A DNA stretch of 64,000 nucleotides from Marinomonas sp. THO17 (GCF_040436405.1 NZ_AP031575.1:1120501-1184500); one strand, 5' to 3'; shown: positions 19,113 to 29,587, counted from the first letter of the stretch. Numbers and translations are program-made. Notes: a model not told the origin generated them from the letters alone.

Positions 19113-20063
19113 TTGGGCAACTTTTTAGACGTATTGGCATTTTCTTTTTCTATTACAATGCCAATATTTTTAATATTGGCATTGGGGGTCATTCTTTATC
19201 GATTACGCATCATCAATGACAATTTTATCGATACTGCGTCTAAATTGGTGTTCAATGTTACCTTGCCCGCCTTACTCTTTATCAGTATTTCTAAAACCAG
19301 CTTAACCAGTGAAACGGATTTTTCACTGGTGATTTATGCCATGCTGGCGGTGATCGTCACCTATGTTGCTTTAGAGCTCATTATGGCGGTCTGGATCCCA
19401 AACAAAGCGGAACGTGCCGTACTGGTTCAGGGGGCATTTCGCTCTAACATGGGCATCATAGGCTTGGCTTATTGTGTCAATGCTTACGGCGATAACGTAT
19501 TCGCCGTCGCCTCAGTGTATTTAGGGGGCGTCACTGTTTTATTCAACATTCTATCAGTAATAGGCCTGACTCGTGGACTTGGTGGCAACACCAATTTCAA
19601 AGGCATCTTCAAGGGTATTATGAAAAACCCTTTGATCATTGCCATTGTGGCCGCCTTTGTGTTTTCCATTTTTGGACTTCACTTACCTACTACTTTGCAT
19701 AAAGCCGGTGATTATTTTGCGCAAATGACCTTACCACTTGCACTCTTGTGTGCTGGTGCCTCATTAAGTTTTAGCTCAATGCGTAGGGATTTATTTGGTG
19801 CGGTATTGTCTTCTTGTGGCAAACTAATCTTTATTCCTGTTGTGCTGACTTTTGGTGGATATTTATTAGGCTATCGCGGAATGGAATTAGGCGTTCTCTT
19901 CTTAATGTCTTCAGCACCCAGCGCATCCGCCAGCTATATTATGGTAAGAGCGATGAATGGTAACGCCACCTTGGCGGCGAATATTATTGTCATCACCACC
20001 CTAGCTTCCTTGATTACCACCAGTATTGGGGTTACTTTGTTACGCAGTTTGGCGCTTATCTAA
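19113..20063 (+). CDS. AEC (auxin efflux carrier) family transporter
   Basis: A 316-residue, very hydrophobic protein with about ten predicted membrane segments in two halves and the family's N-terminal LALGVILYRL...FNVTLPALLF and C-terminal SSAPSASASYIMVRAM. AEC carriers export or exchange small organic acids in bacteria. The start is TTG at 19113 with GGGAAA eight bases before it. It lies 36 bases after the regulator gene and just before a DctB-like kinase, so a dicarboxylate-related substrate is a guess from context only. Confidence 0.85.
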   Translation: MGNFLDVLAFSFSITMPIFLILALGVILYRLRIINDNFIDTASKLVFNVTLPALLFISISKTSLTSETDFSLVIYAMLAVIVTYVALELIMAVWIPNKAERAVLVQGAFRSNMGIIGLAYCVNAYGDNVFAVASVYLGGVTVLFNILSVIGLTRGLGGNTNFKGIFKGIMKNPLIIAIVAAFVFSIFGLHLPTTLHKAGDYFAQMTLPLALLCAGASLSFSSMRRDLFGAVLSSCGKLIFIPVVLTFGGYLLGYRGMELGVLFLMSSAPSASASYIMVRAMNGNATLAANIIVITTLASLITTSIGVTLLRSLALI

Positions 20064-20123
20064 AGCTTGTTATCAGACTCTGGTAAGTGCTGTATTAACA
20101 AACCTTACCATGAGAAAGACTCA

Positions 20124-22199
20124 TTGATCGCCTCTTTTCAAAAGCATAAATTTTGGTTTGTCAGCCTAGCTTTGGCCTGCTCAATCAGTTTATTCATCAT
20201 TGTCAATAAACTTGCCTATCAATTTTTAGTGATCGAAAAGCATACTCAAGGCCAAGATAGGTTATTGAATTATGTTATCGAGCTTCGCAACGAACTAAAA
20301 GACTATCAAATACTCCCTTATGCTTTAGCTGACAACCCAACACTCTTGGCTTTCATGTCCGATCCCAACAACACTTTAATTCGGCGTCAAATGCAACGCC
20401 AATTGGAAGATTTAAAGCAAGTTTCCAATACACAGGATTGGCTTATCTTATCTGTTCAAGGTGAAGCCATCTTGTCTAGCGATCAATCGTCTAACTTCAT
20501 CTTATCCGATTATTTTCACCTTCAAAATCTAAGCCAAACACTGCAAGAACACCAAGGAGAATACTTGCTGATTTCAGGTTATAAACCTACAACCTACCAA
20601 TCTGTTCACTTAGCACTGGCTCCAGTGTATGACAGCGCAGGCCATTTATCGGGGGCTATAGCCATTAAAATTGATGTTAGTGAACTGATTGAACGTTGGA
20701 ACCTACTGGATGACTTGGTGTTTATAACGGACCAAAACAATCTGGTATTTGTTACCAACAAGCTCAATCAAATCATTAGCAGTGATTGGTTAAGCAAACA
20801 AAGGACTGTAGAATTTTTTGACCAAACCCAAGCGAAAACCTATCGATTCAACCAACAAGATTATCTAGTGCAAGATGTACTATTAGATGATCTTCAATGG
20901 CAAATTCATTACCTGTCGAGTCTGGATACCATCAAAAAACGAGCACGCGATCTGGCTTGGATCAGCTTAGGCGTTTTTGCCTTGCTGTTTGTATTTTGGT
21001 TATATCGCCGCGAGCGCTCCTTGAAAATCGCCTCGGAACTCGAAAATCAAACTTTAATTGCCAATAGTGCTTTGCAACAGAGGGTATTGATTGAAAATAC
21101 CCATGTTGGCCTGTTGCTGTTAACCGCTGACGGCAAAGTGACCTTTGTGAACCCAATGGGCAAGCGTTATTTTGGTGAAGACGCCCAACTGATTTCTTAC
21201 AACCTCTTAGACTTCCTTCCCGACACCGATGAAAACCAACGGGCTCGTCAGTTCCTTTCCTCTTTACCCCACCAGGATTACCAAGCAAAAGCGGATTTTC
21301 TGGAACAAGAAGTGATGTTGGTAAAACACAATGGCGACACCTTTCCAGCCCTGCTCTCAGTATCACCTTTGCAATGGAACCATGAGCTTGGTTATCTAGT
21401 GACATTATTAAACATCAGCAAACGTAAGTTAGCCGAATTGAAATTACTGGAAGCCAATGCTCAGTTGGAAGACCGTGTATTGGAACGTACTCAAGCTTTA
21501 GAACAAGCTCAACAAGAACTGCTACGTACCGAAAAGCTAGCCGCCATCGGACAAATGTCCACAGCCATAGCCCATGAACTTAATCAGCCACTGACAGGCA
21601 TTCGCACTCTTACTTATACAGCGGAACTCTTATTAAAACGTCAAGACTCAGAACAAGCCTTAAAAGTGGTCACCGATTTGGAATCCTTGGTAACCAGAAT
21701 GCAGACCCTTACCAGCGAATTAAAAGTTTTCGCGTTTCGACGCCCGGAACAACTCGTCAGCACCTCGATAAGAGACTGCTTTAACAAGGCAATTGATCGA
21801 CTGGGCGAGGAAGCAAAATTCCTAGATTACCAAATACAAATAACAGAATACGATGCAGTTCTGGCCGAACCCAGCCGTTTAGAACAGATTTTCAGTAATC
21901 TCATCAGCAACAGCATTCAAGCTTGTGCAGAAACAGACATCAAGCCGATAATCTCACTGTGCAGTAAAGCCGTTGGAGAACAAATTCTGATAGAATTCAA
22001 AGACAATGGTCCTGGTATAGAAGAAGACAAACTCGCGCATATTTTTGAACCTTTTTTTACCACCAAACCCATTGGCAAAGGTCTGGGATTAGGCATGGCC
22101 ATCAGCGCGAATTTGGCGAAAGACATGAATGGTAAACTACAAGCCAATTACAATAACCAAGCCGAACTGGTGTTCACTTTAGTTTTACAAAAGGCATGA
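20124..22199 (+). CDS. dctB: DctB-like sensor histidine kinase
   Basis: Kinase of about 691 residues. After TM1 (about residues 9-30) comes a large periplasmic double-Cache-like domain (FILSDYFHLQNLSQTLQ...YLLISGYKP), TM2 near residue 285, a PAS domain (LLLTADGKVTFVNPMGKRYFGE), a coiled coil, HisKA (IAHELNQPLTGIRT) and HATPase (LISNSIQAC, DNGPGIEEDK, GKGLGLGMAI). This layout is that of DctB, which senses C4-dicarboxylates. No ATG fits the N-terminus; I use the TTG at 20124 just before TM1, though a TTG at 20067 is possible. The sigma-54 regulator starts one base after its stop. Confidence 0.82.
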   Translation: MIASFQKHKFWFVSLALACSISLFIIVNKLAYQFLVIEKHTQGQDRLLNYVIELRNELKDYQILPYALADNPTLLAFMSDPNNTLIRRQMQRQLEDLKQVSNTQDWLILSVQGEAILSSDQSSNFILSDYFHLQNLSQTLQEHQGEYLLISGYKPTTYQSVHLALAPVYDSAGHLSGAIAIKIDVSELIERWNLLDDLVFITDQNNLVFVTNKLNQIISSDWLSKQRTVEFFDQTQAKTYRFNQQDYLVQDVLLDDLQWQIHYLSSLDTIKKRARDLAWISLGVFALLFVFWLYRRERSLKIASELENQTLIANSALQQRVLIENTHVGLLLLTADGKVTFVNPMGKRYFGEDAQLISYNLLDFLPDTDENQRARQFLSSLPHQDYQAKADFLEQEVMLVKHNGDTFPALLSVSPLQWNHELGYLVTLLNISKRKLAELKLLEANAQLEDRVLERTQALEQAQQELLRTEKLAAIGQMSTAIAHELNQPLTGIRTLTYTAELLLKRQDSEQALKVVTDLESLVTRMQTLTSELKVFAFRRPEQLVSTSIRDCFNKAIDRLGEEAKFLDYQIQITEYDAVLAEPSRLEQIFSNLISNSIQACAETDIKPIISLCSKAVGEQILIEFKDNGPGIEEDKLAHIFEPFFTTKPIGKGLGLGMAISANLAKDMNGKLQANYNNQAELVFTLVLQKA

Positions 22200-22200
22200 C

Positions 22201-23568
22201 ATGCAAATGGATACCCAAGCAATAGAAATCTGGTTACTGGATGACGATGACATTGTCCGCTCAACCACAGCTCAATGGTTGAGATTATCAGACTTTGAGG
22301 TACGAGAGTTCCAAGACGCACGCACCTTACTTAGCCAATTTCATGCCGACTTGCCCTGTATTATTGTCAGTGATATCCGCATGACGCCTATGGACGGATT
22401 AACACTCATGGCAGAGTGTTTATTACAAGACCCTAACTTGTCTTTCATCCTGATCACAGGCCACGGCGATGTTGACACCGCGGTAAGCGCTCTTCGCGAT
22501 GGTGCGTTCGACTTTTTAGAAAAACCCTTTGATCCAAATCGTCTTATTCAAACCGCCAGAAAAGCTATTCAGACTCGCAAAGCACAACTGCAATTGGCCA
22601 CCCAGAGGCAATATCTGGGGGACTTACATGGTTTAGAAGAAACCATCATAGGTCAAGATGAACAAATGGTTCGAGTACGTCAGCAGATTCAAACCTTCGC
22701 CAACATAGACACCCATGTCATCGTCTATGGTAAAACGGGCTGTGGAAAAGAGCTCGTCGCCAAAGCCTTACACGATGCCAGCCCCCGTAAAGACAAACCT
22801 TTTATTGCCATCAACTGTGCCGCCATTCCAAGCGATTTATTTGAAAGTGAATTATTCGGCCATGAAGCCGGCGCTTTTACCAGTGCCCACAAACAGCGTG
22901 TCGGTAAACTTGAGCTGGCCAGCGAAGGGACTTTGTTTTTGGATGAAATTGAAAGCATGCCCTTTTCCATGCAAATTAAGCTACTACGTGTTTTACAAGA
23001 AAATCAATTGGAACGTATTGGCAGTAATCAAACCATTCACATCAACCTCAGAGTGGTTGCTGCGGCAAAACAAGACTTACAAAATATGGCAGATTTTCGC
23101 CAAGACTTGTTTTTCCGCCTCAATGTATCGCAAATTCATCTGCCTGAATTACGCCATCGTGGTTCTGATATCCCTCTATTGTTTGAGCACTTTTGCCGAC
23201 ACGCGATTGAAGAAAGAGGCGGAGAGTTTAAACCTCTTAGTCCAATTGATTTAGAAACCCTGACATTATATGGCTGGCCTGGAAACGTTCGTGAACTACG
23301 TAATGTGGCGTTACGTTATGCTCTAGAAGCCAACACCAGTGTGGCTAAAATTCTCGCCGGCTATCAAGCGCAAGAGCAAATTAACACACAAAGCCCTTTG
23401 CCTTTGAGTGTGAAGGTTCAAGAATACGAGCGCAGCTTAATCGATGCCTGCTTGCGACAGCAAAAAGGCAACATCCAGCACGTTCTAGAAGAGCTGCAAC
23501 TGCCCAGACGAACACTCAATCAAAAAATGCAAAAATATGGCCTAAATCGTGGCGATTATTTGGATTGA
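22201..23568 (+). CDS. dctD: DctD-like sigma-54-dependent response regulator
   Basis: NtrC-family activator of 455 residues: receiver (LLDDDDIVRST, phospho-Asp in IIVSDIRMTPMDG, Lys in LEKPFDPNR), AAA+ domain (Walker A VYGKTGCGKELVA, Walker B GTLFLDEIESM, arginine fingers in the FRQDLFFRLNV region) and a Fis-type C-terminal helix-turn-helix (NIQHVLEELQLPRRTLNQKM). The sigma-54 contact loop reads GAFTSA, not the usual GAFTGA. It is co-transcribed with the DctB-like kinase. Transport genes it might control are not adjacent except for the upstream AEC carrier. Confidence 0.88.
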   Translation: MQMDTQAIEIWLLDDDDIVRSTTAQWLRLSDFEVREFQDARTLLSQFHADLPCIIVSDIRMTPMDGLTLMAECLLQDPNLSFILITGHGDVDTAVSALRDGAFDFLEKPFDPNRLIQTARKAIQTRKAQLQLATQRQYLGDLHGLEETIIGQDEQMVRVRQQIQTFANIDTHVIVYGKTGCGKELVAKALHDASPRKDKPFIAINCAAIPSDLFESELFGHEAGAFTSAHKQRVGKLELASEGTLFLDEIESMPFSMQIKLLRVLQENQLERIGSNQTIHINLRVVAAAKQDLQNMADFRQDLFFRLNVSQIHLPELRHRGSDIPLLFEHFCRHAIEERGGEFKPLSPIDLETLTLYGWPGNVRELRNVALRYALEANTSVAKILAGYQAQEQINTQSPLPLSVKVQEYERSLIDACLRQQKGNIQHVLEELQLPRRTLNQKMQKYGLNRGDYLD

Positions 23569-23700
23569 CATCAAACCACACACTGGGCTTTTTGCTTCAA
23601 TTAAAAAGCTCACTCTCACACTGAAACCTTGATCTCATTTCCCCCACCTCTCACCTTATGACGGAAAAATATTAACTCAAGCAAATTAATTTATATTTTT

Positions 23701-23757
23701 TAATGAGAATCACTTGCATTAATATAAAAAACATTCTTTAATGATAACCATTATCAG
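23701..23757 (+). promoter_or_regulatory. Promoter with two Fur boxes
   Basis: A -35 TTGCAT (23714-23719) and -10 TTTAAT (23737-23742) are 17 bases apart. Two Fur-box-like sequences cover them: TAATGAGAATCACTTGCATT at 23701-23720 and TAATGATAACCATTATCA at 23739-23756, the latter close to the GATAATGATAATCATTATC consensus. Iron-repressed transcription of the downstream regulator-flavodoxin pair is inferred. Confidence 0.8.
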
Positions 23758-23784
23758 ATCAGAGAAAAAACAGAGGCTAGGTTG

Positions 23785-24678
23785 ATGCAAATGCAAATCC
23801 ACATGCTAGACATTTATGACACCCAAGGACAGGTTCGTGAATCTGTCGAGGCTGCCTTATCTGGTCATAAGCAGGCCTATGCTCTACTGCCTAATCTGCA
23901 TTTGCTCAATCAGCATATCCATGCCAAACAAAGCATGTCCATTCATGAAGTGGCACAAGCAGGATTGTATTTTTCTTTTTTAGGTCACAAGGCTATCCGT
24001 TCAGTACAAGACATAGAGTCAGTACAAATACATTATCAAGCCAGTCCATTAAGTGGCGAATTCAGCATGCAAAAAGGTCAGCAACAAAGTTTGTTGCAGG
24101 TACGCATTGCACCAAGCTTATTGGCCGCTGTACTGGGTGAGACAGAAGAACAAGTCATTCAACACTTTTCGTTAATGCAAAAAGCATTAGCAGACAATGG
24201 TGCGCCAATTAGGTTGCCTATAACCCATAAAATAGAACAAATACTCAAACCTGTTTTGACTCATAAGGGCAGTTCAATCAGTCTAGCGGGACAGATTTAT
24301 GGGGTGATTTTTACTCTAATTGAACAACTGCAAATGCTTAATCATTTGTCCCGTTGTGAAGATTGTCAGAGCAAATTGTTTCATGCTCAAAATCTGATTG
24401 AAGCCCAAGAGCAAGACACACTCTCTATTTCAAGTCTTGCTGAACAAGTGGGTCTAAATGACGAAGCCTTAACCATAGGCTTTTATTTAATCGTCGGACA
24501 ATCCATTGAAAGCTATTGTATGCAAAGCAAGATAAAATATGCCGCGGCGAGATTGAGAGAAGATCCTTCTGCAAAGTCTCATATTGTCGCGGAAAGTGGC
24601 TTTTCAGAAGCTCAATTTGAAGCGGCTTTTATTAAACATTTTGGCGTGAGCAGTCAGCATTACGGCCAAATTCATTAA
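23785..24678 (+). CDS. AraC/PchR-like transcriptional regulator, Fur-controlled
   Basis: A protein of about 297 residues whose last ~100 residues form an AraC-type double helix-turn-helix (SISSLAEQVGLNDEALTIGFYLIVGQSIESYCMQSK...SHIVAESGFSEAQFEAAFIKHFG). The helix order is recognisable but several consensus residues differ from AraC. The N-terminal part (MQKGQQQSLLQVRIAPSLL) resembles PchR-type iron/siderophore regulators. CEDCQ near residue 190 is a CxxC pair. The ATG at 23785 is chosen over the TTG one codon earlier. Two Fur boxes lie upstream and the flavodoxin gene follows by 21 bases. Confidence 0.75.
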   Translation: MQMQIHMLDIYDTQGQVRESVEAALSGHKQAYALLPNLHLLNQHIHAKQSMSIHEVAQAGLYFSFLGHKAIRSVQDIESVQIHYQASPLSGEFSMQKGQQQSLLQVRIAPSLLAAVLGETEEQVIQHFSLMQKALADNGAPIRLPITHKIEQILKPVLTHKGSSISLAGQIYGVIFTLIEQLQMLNHLSRCEDCQSKLFHAQNLIEAQEQDTLSISSLAEQVGLNDEALTIGFYLIVGQSIESYCMQSKIKYAAARLREDPSAKSHIVAESGFSEAQFEAAFIKHFGVSSQHYGQIH

Positions 24679-24699
24679 GTTACAGGAAAAAAGTTAACC

Positions 24700-25236
24700 A
24701 TGGCGCAAGCATCAATAGCCCTGATTTACGGTACAGACACAAACAACACAGAAGAAGTTGGCCACAAAATAGCAAAGCAATGGGAAGAATTGGGTGAACA
24801 AGTCGATATCTTCAACATCAAAGATATTGAATTAAGCCAACTAGAAGAATACAACACTCTGATAATGGGTATCCCGACTTGGGACTTTGGTGGCATCCAG
24901 TCTGATTGGGAAGACATTGGCGACAGTCTGTCAGAATTGTCTTTGGAAAATACCACCATTGCTTTGTACGGTTTAGGTGACCAATTTGGTTACGGAGATT
25001 ATTTTGTTGATGCGATGGGCTGGTTGTATGAAAAATTGCTACCTACCCAAGCCACTTTCATTGGCCAATGGTCAACAGAAGGTTACGAGTTTGAAGCATC
25101 GCGTGCTTGTATCGAAAATAAAGAAAATTTTATTGGTCTTGCCATAGACGAAGACCAACAATTTGAACTCACTGACGAACGTATTGAGCAGTGGGTTATC
25201 CAGCTTTACGCTGAAAGAGCTGTGGAGGCCGCATAA
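24700..25236 (+). CDS. fldA: Long-chain flavodoxin
   Basis: FMN electron carrier of 178 residues that replaces ferredoxin when iron is short. The phosphate-binding loop reads GTDTNNTEE, with Asn where most flavodoxins have Gly (TxTGNT). The aromatic FMN loops are MGIPTWDFGGIQSDWE and LGDQFGYGDYFVDAM, the latter including the long-chain insertion. Fur boxes upstream of the preceding gene fit the classical iron-starvation control. A large palindrome begins at its last codon. Confidence 0.93.
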   Translation: MAQASIALIYGTDTNNTEEVGHKIAKQWEELGEQVDIFNIKDIELSQLEEYNTLIMGIPTWDFGGIQSDWEDIGDSLSELSLENTTIALYGLGDQFGYGDYFVDAMGWLYEKLLPTQATFIGQWSTEGYEFEASRACIENKENFIGLAIDEDQQFELTDERIEQWVIQLYAERAVEAA

Positions 25237-25340
25237 TAACCACTGACTGGCCATTGTTCTAAGTAAACGACTCAAATTTGGATTCCCACACATTCGCTGC
25301 CCCGAATGCCCAAATTTTACTTAGCAACAATGAGGTTATT
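25235..25340. repeat. 106-base imperfect palindrome at the end of fldA
   Basis: Paired arms in order are AATAACC/GGTTATT, CATTGTT/AACAATG, CTAAGTAAA/TTTACTTAG, AAATTTGG/CCAAATTT, and an inner CATTCG/CGAATG. They nest around one centre near 25300 with small bulges. The outer arm includes the fldA stop codon. It is either a transcript-end structure or a small palindromic element. Confidence 0.7.
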
Positions 25341-25368
25341 ATACGACTTGCTCTTGTTTGCGTAAAGA

Positions 25369-25412
25369 ACGTGGCTACCTCTCCTTTCTCTCCTGCTTGG
25401 AGGTAGCCACGT
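25369..25412. repeat. Perfect 13-base hairpin between fldA and the DUF3301 gene
   Basis: ACGTGGCTACCTC at 25369-25381 and GAGGTAGCCACGT at 25400-25412 pair perfectly around an 18-base pyrimidine-rich loop. No strong T run follows (TATTCCCTTTCTC), so a standard intrinsic terminator is doubtful. Together with the palindrome just upstream it fills most of the 309-base gap 25237-25545. Confidence 0.65.
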
Positions 25413-25545
25413 ATTCCCTTTCTCTATCATCACCTAATCTAACTATTCTTAGTTCATAATTGACGTTAAGCGTTAAAATCTTACCCTACCGATATTACCT
25501 TAGTTCCCACATATTGGATATCATGAGAGGAATGTGAGGAGTATT

Positions 25546-25860
25546 ATGAACCTACAACTGTCTGATATTGTTATTGCGCTTATACTTTTTAGCTTAGCTT
25601 ATGCCTGGTGGCGTAATACCGCTATTCGAGAACAAGCAACCAAATCGGCCAAACAACATTGTCAGTCACTTCATCTTCAGTTATTGGATGAAAGCGTGGC
25701 AGGCATTACTTGGCGTCCTTGCTTGTATCACGGCGCTCCTGCCATTAAACGCACTTACAAATTCGAATTCAGTTCTTCTGGTATTGCTAGGTACACAGGT
25801 ACCATTACCTACATAGGCGCGCAGCAAACTAAAATTTGGCTGAGCCCACATGATATTTAA
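25546..25860 (+). CDS. DUF3301 family protein
   Basis: A 104-residue protein with one N-terminal membrane segment (about residues 5-22, including LAYAWW) and the DUF3301 core: an REQATKSAKQHC stretch, LQLLDESVAGITW, and RTYKFEFSSSGIARYTG. The function of the family is unknown. The ATG at 25546 has a perfect GAGGAG five bases upstream, preferred to the GTG at 25534. Confidence 0.82.
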   Translation: MNLQLSDIVIALILFSLAYAWWRNTAIREQATKSAKQHCQSLHLQLLDESVAGITWRPCLYHGAPAIKRTYKFEFSSSGIARYTGTITYIGAQQTKIWLSPHDI

Positions 25861-26143
25861 GTTTAGGAAGGTGCGAAAAATGGGATTTTTGTAGCAAAAA
25901 ATGAGTAAATAAAGCGGTAGAATCAAAACTTGTCTATACTTAAAAAATGCAATTTACCCGCTTAAAAAGCGCTTAATATGATTGCATTCATAGTGGATCG
26001 CGCAATAATATACTTTAGTTACTTTTGTTCACATTTGTATGAAATGATCTGAAAGAATCATGTAACATCAAACTCTGACAATGGTAATGAATTAATCTAA
26101 ATGATTATTTCAAAGATAAATAATAATAAATGCAGGATTTCAT

Positions 26144-28030
26144 ATGTTGGCAAATCTAAGTTTTCGCACTAAGTTACTCTCTCTCTTGATTGCAGCAGTT
26201 CTTGGCTTTGTGGTAGTAACTGCCGTAGCAATGCAAGGATTACATGTACAAGAAAACTCCTCATCTCAATTTGATAGACTGACCACAGTCGATAAAGATC
26301 TTTCCTCATTAACCATCATATTAATGGAAGAATACGAATCACTTTCCAGTATTGACGATGCCAGTTTCGATACCTTCGTTACGACACTAGACAACAACTA
26401 CAATAATTTCACTGAGATCCTCAATAAGGATCAAGATTTATTGCAAGATGCAGAAGCCAAAGAGCTTTTGGGCACAATTTCCACTTCTTTGGAGAATTAC
26501 AACTCATCACTCAAACAATTGGTGTTGCAAAGGCAAAAGGTAGGTTTTAATGGTTCTTCAGGTTTGAAAGGTCAAATTTCTGCTTTTGGCGAGCAAGTTA
26601 CTGAAGAAATTTCTTTCTTGAGCCTAGTAAAACAAGAGTTTCTACCAGTACGAGAAGCAGAAAAAAATTATATTTTTGAACCTATTGAAGCCAATAAACA
26701 ATCCTTTATGGAACGTTTCGACAAATTTAACAAGCGTGTGGTTAATTTTGGTTTAGAAGAGCGTTTTGGCGGATCAATCAATCAATATCTGACCGCGGTA
26801 CAAAACTTTGATAACGAGAACCAAGTACTGAGTCAGCTACAAAATCAATTTGAAACAGCAAAAACAGAATTCAGCAACACTCGTTTAACCGCAGCCAATT
26901 ATATGCAACAAGCGGTTGTTGAAGCCCGTCAACAAGCGTCTGCAAGCTCACAACAAGCCAGTATTAGTCTGATTATTGTCAGTATTGCCGTCACTATCAT
27001 TGCCGCTTTGATGATCGCCAGTATTGGTCGCAGTGTGAACAAGACCCTAACACAGATCATCAGTGATCTTGCCAAGGTGAAAAATGGTGATTTGACGGCG
27101 CGTTTATTAGTAAACAGCAAGCGTAACGATGAATTTGATTCTTTATGTGGCTCGGTCAATGAAATGACAACTGGCTTAAGCTCGGTTATTAGCGATGTTG
27201 CTAGCACAACACGCGGAGTTAGCAATATGGTAACTGAGTTAAATACCTCAGTGTCTAACATTGCCCACAGTAATCGCTCGGTCAGTGAACAAACCAATTC
27301 ATTGGCAGCGGCGACGGAAGAAATCTCCACCACCATTTCAAGTATTTCTCATACCACAGAAGACTTAAGCTCACAGTCACAAAATACCTATGAGTCCGCC
27401 AAACTTGGTTCCGAAACCATTAGCGGCGCCTTATCAAATCTGTCAACCACCATTGAAGTGGTCAACAAAACCAGCACTCAATTAAATGAGCTAGGTCAGT
27501 TGTCCAAAGACATCGATAATGTGATTGCCATGATTAATGATTTGGCTAACCAAACTAACTTGCTTGCCTTAAATGCTGCCATTGAGGCTGCTCGTGCTGG
27601 CGAAGCGGGACGCGGTTTTTCCGTAGTGGCCGATGAAGTACGCTCTTTGGCTGAGAAAACGGTGGATGCGACCGCCAAGATCACCGACATAGTTAGTACC
27701 ATCCAATCTTCAACGCAGAATGCCATCGAGACCATGCAAAATGGTCAAGAGAACCTTCATGCCATTGAAGAATTTAGTGAAAAAGCCGAGCAAGCCATTC
27801 GAGAAATTGAGAAAAATGCTCAAACCAGCTCATCCTCTTCCGTTGAGATGGCGCGCTCCATTCAAGAAGTCGCGAAAACCGCTATTCATATGAGCGAGGA
27901 GATGGACAAGATTGCACAACAGCTGCAACGAGATAACAACAACATCAACAATATTGAGGGGAATACCCGAGATATCCATAATCAAGTATCGAGCTTGGAC
28001 GACAAGACCAGCGTCTTTACTACAGATTAA
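26144..28030 (+). CDS. Methyl-accepting chemotaxis protein
   Basis: Transmembrane chemoreceptor of 628 residues. TM1 spans about residues 10-30; a long, all-helical periplasmic ligand domain follows to about 275 (its size suggests a helical-bimodular type); TM2 covers about 277-298; HAMP runs to about 350. The signalling hairpin tip is [33 protein letters not shown]. The C-terminus lacks a CheR-docking NWETF-like pentapeptide. It is monocistronic with a terminator shared with gltX. Ligand unknown. Confidence 0.92.
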   Translation: MLANLSFRTKLLSLLIAAVLGFVVVTAVAMQGLHVQENSSSQFDRLTTVDKDLSSLTIILMEEYESLSSIDDASFDTFVTTLDNNYNNFTEILNKDQDLLQDAEAKELLGTISTSLENYNSSLKQLVLQRQKVGFNGSSGLKGQISAFGEQVTEEISFLSLVKQEFLPVREAEKNYIFEPIEANKQSFMERFDKFNKRVVNFGLEERFGGSINQYLTAVQNFDNENQVLSQLQNQFETAKTEFSNTRLTAANYMQQAVVEARQQASASSQQASISLIIVSIAVTIIAALMIASIGRSVNKTLTQIISDLAKVKNGDLTARLLVNSKRNDEFDSLCGSVNEMTTGLSSVISDVASTTRGVSNMVTELNTSVSNIAHSNRSVSEQTNSLAAATEEISTTISSISHTTEDLSSQSQNTYESAKLGSETISGALSNLSTTIEVVNKTSTQLNELGQLSKDIDNVIAMINDLANQTNLLALNAAIEAARAGEAGRGFSVVADEVRSLAEKTVDATAKITDIVSTIQSSTQNAIETMQNGQENLHAIEEFSEKAEQAIREIEKNAQTSSSSSVEMARSIQEVAKTAIHMSEEMDKIAQQLQRDNNNINNIEGNTRDIHNQVSSLDDKTSVFTTD

Positions 28031-28057
28031 ACATCAAGTTCTACTTTTTATTGAATC

Positions 28058-28084
28058 AAAAAAGCCGGCTTTGCCGGCTTTTTT
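28058..28084. terminator. Terminator between the convergent MCP and gltX genes
   Basis: AAAAAGCCGGC / GCCGGCTTTTT with a three-base loop, giving T runs on both strands. Confidence 0.9.
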
Positions 28085-28105
28085 AATGAGTAGAACCAAT
28101 CCATC

Positions 28106-29587
28106 TTAAAGGGCTGCGTACTCTTTTTCCCAACGTTTTGCTTCTTTCTTAGAAGGGCTACCCAAAGCATTTACGGCTGTGCGCATACGAGCCCGGGAAA
28201 TATCTGACCCTAAAATCGCCATAGCATCAAAGACGGATACTGAAGCCGTTGTGCCAGAAATAGCAACAAACAAAGGTGCAAAGAAATCTTTAGGCTTGAT
28301 CTCCATAGCTTGCGCTAAGGATTTCATTTCGTTAAAGATGTTGTCTTTTTCCCATTTGTTCAATGCTTCTAAGCGCCATAAAGCACACTGCATGGCTTTA
28401 CGTAACACCTCTTCTTCCATCTTAATACTGGAAAAATCTTCTTTGGTTAACGGCAATAAACCTTTTAGAAAGAAACCTGCTACATCCGCTACATCCGAGA
28501 AAGTCTCCACTCGCGGCATCACTAAGGGCAGAATTTTCATCAGGTACTCTGGGTTCAACGCCCACTCCATGTATTTCTGAGCAAAGCTTTCAGGTGTCAA
28601 GTTTTCACGAATCCACATGCCATTCAACCAGCTTAGCTTCTCAACATCAAAAACCGGGCCACCCAGTGAAACACGTTGAATATCGAAATGCTCAATCATC
28701 TCTTCGAGAGAGAATTTCTCACGTTCATCCGGCATGGACCATCCCATACGACCTAGGTAATTAATAACGGCTTCCGCCATATACCCCATGCGTTGATAGT
28801 ACAAAATACTGGTTGGATTTTTACGTTTTGATAATTTGGATTTATCTGGATTGCGCAACAAAGGCATGTGACATAAGGTCGGCATTTCCCAGCCGAAGTA
28901 TTGGTACAACAAAATATGTTTAGGCGCCGAATTAATCCATTCCTCACCACGAATAACATGGGTGATTTTCATCAAGTGATCGTCGACAACATTAGCAAGA
29001 TGATAGGTTGGCATGCCATCGGCTTTTAAAAGCACTTGCATGTCCACCTGGGCCCAATCAATCTCTATGGTGCCGCGTAGCATATCATGCACCACACACA
29101 CCCCTTCTTCAGGCACTTTCATACGGATGACATAAGGCACTCCAGCATCCAACTTGGCTTGAACTTCTTCTGCTGTCAGTTTAAGGGCGCGACCATCGTA
29201 TTTTTGCGGTAAACCTTGCTCTTTTTGGTCGGCGCGCATTTGGTCTAACTCTTCTGGCGTTTCAAAGGCGTAAAAGGCATGACCTTTTGCAACCAATTCC
29301 CGAGCGTATTGACCATAGATATCACCACGTTCACTCTGACGATAAGGACCATACTCCCCGCCTACATCTGGACCTTCTGCCCAATCTAAGCCTAACCAAC
29401 GCAAAGCATCCAAAATCATCTGTTCTGATTCAGGCGTACTACGAGTTTGGTCCGTGTCTTCAATACGCAAAATGAACTTACCACCCATTTTACGAGCGAA
29501 AGCCATATTAAAGAGTGCAATGTAGGCCGTTCCAACGTGAGGATCACCTGTTGGAGACGGAGCAATACGTGTTCTTACCTCAGACAT
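28106..29587 (-). CDS. gltX: Glutamate-tRNA ligase
   Basis: Class I aminoacyl-tRNA synthetase of 493 residues that charges tRNA-Glu. The HIGH-type motif is in [17 protein letters not shown] and the KMSKS-type motif is [14 protein letters not shown] start at the ATG at 29587 ([14 protein letters not shown]), because the reading frame upstream to 29746 carries no family sequence. It converges with the MCP gene at 28030. Confidence 0.97.
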   Translation of the reverse strand: MSEVRTRIAPSPTGDPHVGTAYIALFNMAFARKMGGKFILRIEDTDQTRSTPESEQMILDALRWLGLDWAEGPDVGGEYGPYRQSERGDIYGQYARELVAKGHAFYAFETPEELDQMRADQKEQGLPQKYDGRALKLTAEEVQAKLDAGVPYVIRMKVPEEGVCVVHDMLRGTIEIDWAQVDMQVLLKADGMPTYHLANVVDDHLMKITHVIRGEEWINSAPKHILLYQYFGWEMPTLCHMPLLRNPDKSKLSKRKNPTSILYYQRMGYMAEAVINYLGRMGWSMPDEREKFSLEEMIEHFDIQRVSLGGPVFDVEKLSWLNGMWIRENLTPESFAQKYMEWALNPEYLMKILPLVMPRVETFSDVADVAGFFLKGLLPLTKEDFSSIKMEEEVLRKAMQCALWRLEALNKWEKDNIFNEMKSLAQAMEIKPKDFFAPLFVAISGTTASVSVFDAMAILGSDISRARMRTAVNALGSPSKKEAKRWEKEYAAL

